Assembly (NCBI GenBank): GCA_020721585.1 | Contig: DYMK01000001.1 | Location: 1 to 64,000, forward strand | Length of the DNA: 64,000 nucleotides | Source of the DNA: Sulfuricurvum sp. | GTDB taxonomy: Bacteria > Campylobacterota > Campylobacteria > Campylobacterales > Sulfurimonadaceae | Direction: 5' to 3' | Part shown: positions 62,596 through 64,000 of the stretch, one piece after another | Layout of the letters: each line of letters begins with the position of its first letter | How positions within the stretch are numbered: the first letter of the stretch is position 1 | Notes under the pieces: generated by a model | What the model was told of the DNA's origin: nothing | Seen by the model: only the letters and a program-made list of their open reading frames with translations | Database searches by the model: none | Translations under genes and position numbers: made by a program

Positions 62596-64000
62596 TTACT
62601 CAATCACCCACGGGCGAATTTTTTTGAGTTCCAACGCATTAAGGATAATCCCCACATTATGCAATCCATGCTCTTTGACAAAGCGATTGGTACTTTTAAT
62701 GAAGTCTTTTTTGGAATACCCCGCTTTAAAGACGATTAAATTCAAATCGGATAAACGCATCAATACCAGCGCATCCGCCACAAGCCCTGCAGGAGGAGAT
62801 TCAACAATAATATAGCGATACTCTTGACGTAATTGCTGTAACAATATATTCAATTGATCGGAGATGATTAATTCGTAGGGGTTATTGGTAATGGTTCCTG
62901 CCACCACCACATCCATATAGGGCGTAACGTGTCGAACCACTTCATCAAACGTTTTTCCCCCCGAAAGAATATCACTAATTCCCAATTCATTGGAGAGGGC
63001 AAGCTTTCGCTTTACGCGTGACTCCCGCATATTAAGGTCTAAAATAACAACTTTTTTACTGCTTTTACTAATAATTTGTGCCAATTCAAGGGCGGTGGTC
63101 GTACGTCCCTCTTTTTGTACCGACGATGTGATGGTGATCACTTGGGGTTTTTCATCACTAAATTCAAGACGTGTCAACAACACCCGCAACGCATCTTCAT
63201 AGAGTGATTTTCGCTCTGCAAAAAGGGGTAAAATACCATACAACGGAAGCGGGGTATGCCCCTCTACATCATTAATGGTTTGAATGGTATTGGCGATAAA
63301 GTGTCTAACAAACGCTTGCAGAAACCCAATTAACACCCCAACAATCAACCCCATCATCATAATGAGTGTCCGATTGGGTTGCACAGGAGCGCCCCCCACC
63401 AACGCTTCATCGACAATGCGAATCCCTGAAACCGTTGAAGATTCAATAATCGACGTTTCCGCCCGTTTTTGGAGCAGATATTCATAAATTTTTTCATTGA
63501 CATTAAACGTACGATTAAGCTGCGCTAATTCACGCTCCTCTTCGGGGATCGCTTCCAATGACTCTGTGTATTTTTGGAGGATGGAATTTAATGAGAACTC
63601 ACGCTCTTGAATCCCTCGTAAACTGCTCTCAATCGTCCCTTGTAAATCCGCTTTTAACGAGGCCAACTGCTCATTAGCTTTCATAACTGAGGGGTGTTTT
63701 GGGGTATAGTCCACCAATAAAGAGCTACGTAAGGTATTAATATCTTGAATTTTTTGGATTAAATTTGAAATGGATTTACTTGCCGTACTTAAATCCAATC
63801 CTCGGATCTCTTTATTATTTTTAAGATATTGCAACAGGGTTTGAAGCGAACTCTCTTGCATTTTGAGTTCATACAATTGTGTTTCATAGCTACTGATTTC
63901 TTGTTCCATAATGCTGGCTTTGCGACTTTGATTGGTCACTTCATGAGACGATTTATAATCTTTGAGCTTGATCTCTGATTGTTGTAGTTTCGCTTTAATC
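62596..64000 (-). CDS. Exopolysaccharide chain-length / BY-kinase-like protein, 5' end outside the window
   Basis: The frame is open to the right edge. Visible: a long coiled coil, conserved YTPKHPSVMKANEQLASLKA, EERELAQLNRTFNVNEKIYEYLLQKR, a membrane segment after VQPNRTLIMMMGLIVGVLIG, and a C-terminal P-loop domain of the Wzc/CapB type. That domain is degenerate: Walker A reads SSVQKEGRTTT (Arg for Lys), A-prime reads VVILDLNMRES (Asn for the second Asp) and Walker B reads IIVESPP (Glu for Asp). No C-terminal Tyr cluster is present. It likely controls chain length or export without kinase activity. Confidence 0.85.
   Translation of the reverse strand, partial: IKAKLQQSEIKLKDYKSSHEVTNQSRKASIMEQEISSYETQLYELKMQESSLQTLLQYLKNNKEIRGLDLSTASKSISNLIQKIQDINTLRSSLLVDYTPKHPSVMKANEQLASLKADLQGTIESSLRGIQEREFSLNSILQKYTESLEAIPEEERELAQLNRTFNVNEKIYEYLLQKRAETSIIESSTVSGIRIVDEALVGGAPVQPNRTLIMMMGLIVGVLIGFLQAFVRHFIANTIQTINDVEGHTPLPLYGILPLFAERKSLYEDALRVLLTRLEFSDEKPQVITITSSVQKEGRTTTALELAQIISKSSKKVVILDLNMRESRVKRKLALSNELGISDILSGGKTFDEVVRHVTPYMDVVVAGTITNNPYELIISDQLNILLQQLRQEYRYIIVESPPAGLVADALVLMRLSDLNLIVFKAGYSKKDFIKSTNRFVKEHGLHNVGIILNALELKKIRPWVIE

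Overview
The window looks like a chromosomal piece of an autotrophic Campylobacterota (Epsilonproteobacteria) member, most like Sulfuricurvum or Sulfurimonas. The main evidence is a compact reductive-TCA operon (mdh, fumC, sucC, sucD, a heavy-metal-domain protein, oorDABC) next to a monomeric NADP isocitrate dehydrogenase, together with RNase Y and a Campylobacterota-like housekeeping set. The genus is an inference. No rRNA, tRNA or CRISPR array was seen.

Layout. (1) 1-3.8 kb: an accessory locus of alternating genes. Two small glycine/alanine-rich proteins share an almost identical calcium-binding C-terminal cassette, and each is followed by an AT-rich small gene, one resembling YwqK-type antitoxins. 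It reads as a toxin/immunity-like array, with hairpin repeats and the decayed end of an IS transposase behind it. (2) 3.8-7.75 kb, minus: waaA, a zinc-ribbon coiled-coil protein, a NIF3-like protein, a NYN-domain protein and a TPR protein. (3) 7.77-10.9 kb, minus: an AT-rich three-gene island (DUF262 protein, DUF3696-type ATPase, protein with a RelE-like tail), a candidate defence system. (4) 11-14.3 kb, plus: ppk, gamma carbonic anhydrase, TRIC-like channel; then a minus-strand GGDEF/EAL protein. (5) 16.8-26.8 kb, minus: the rTCA operon, ending in a UUCG-loop terminator, and icd. (6) 26.9-43 kb: housekeeping genes (mltG, ftsY, thioredoxin lipoprotein, folate cycloligase, rny, CZB protein, FGE-like protein, YchJ-like, rmuC, outer-membrane protein, feoAB), two toxin-antitoxin pairs, a ComF-like phosphoribosyltransferase and lepA.

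(7) 42-59.2 kb, plus: one long, tightly overlapping surface-polysaccharide operon. A WecA-like priming enzyme is followed by galE, fcl and manC (sugar nucleotides), a flippase, pyruvyl transferase, deacetylase, six glycosyltransferases, a Wzy/ligase-like protein, an acyltransferase and a WecG-type transferase. (8) 59.2-64 kb, minus: the cut-off end of a chain-length/BY-kinase protein whose nucleotide-binding motifs are degenerate, then a small peptide-modification-like cassette: Tat-leader peptide, HprK-like kinase, PqqD-like chaperone, nucleotidyltransferase and a second Tat-leader peptide rich in Asn/Gly.

The strongest candidates for something under-described are the Tat-peptide/PqqD/HprK/nucleotidyltransferase cassette, the DUF262/DUF3696 island, and the toxin/immunity-like array at the left end.
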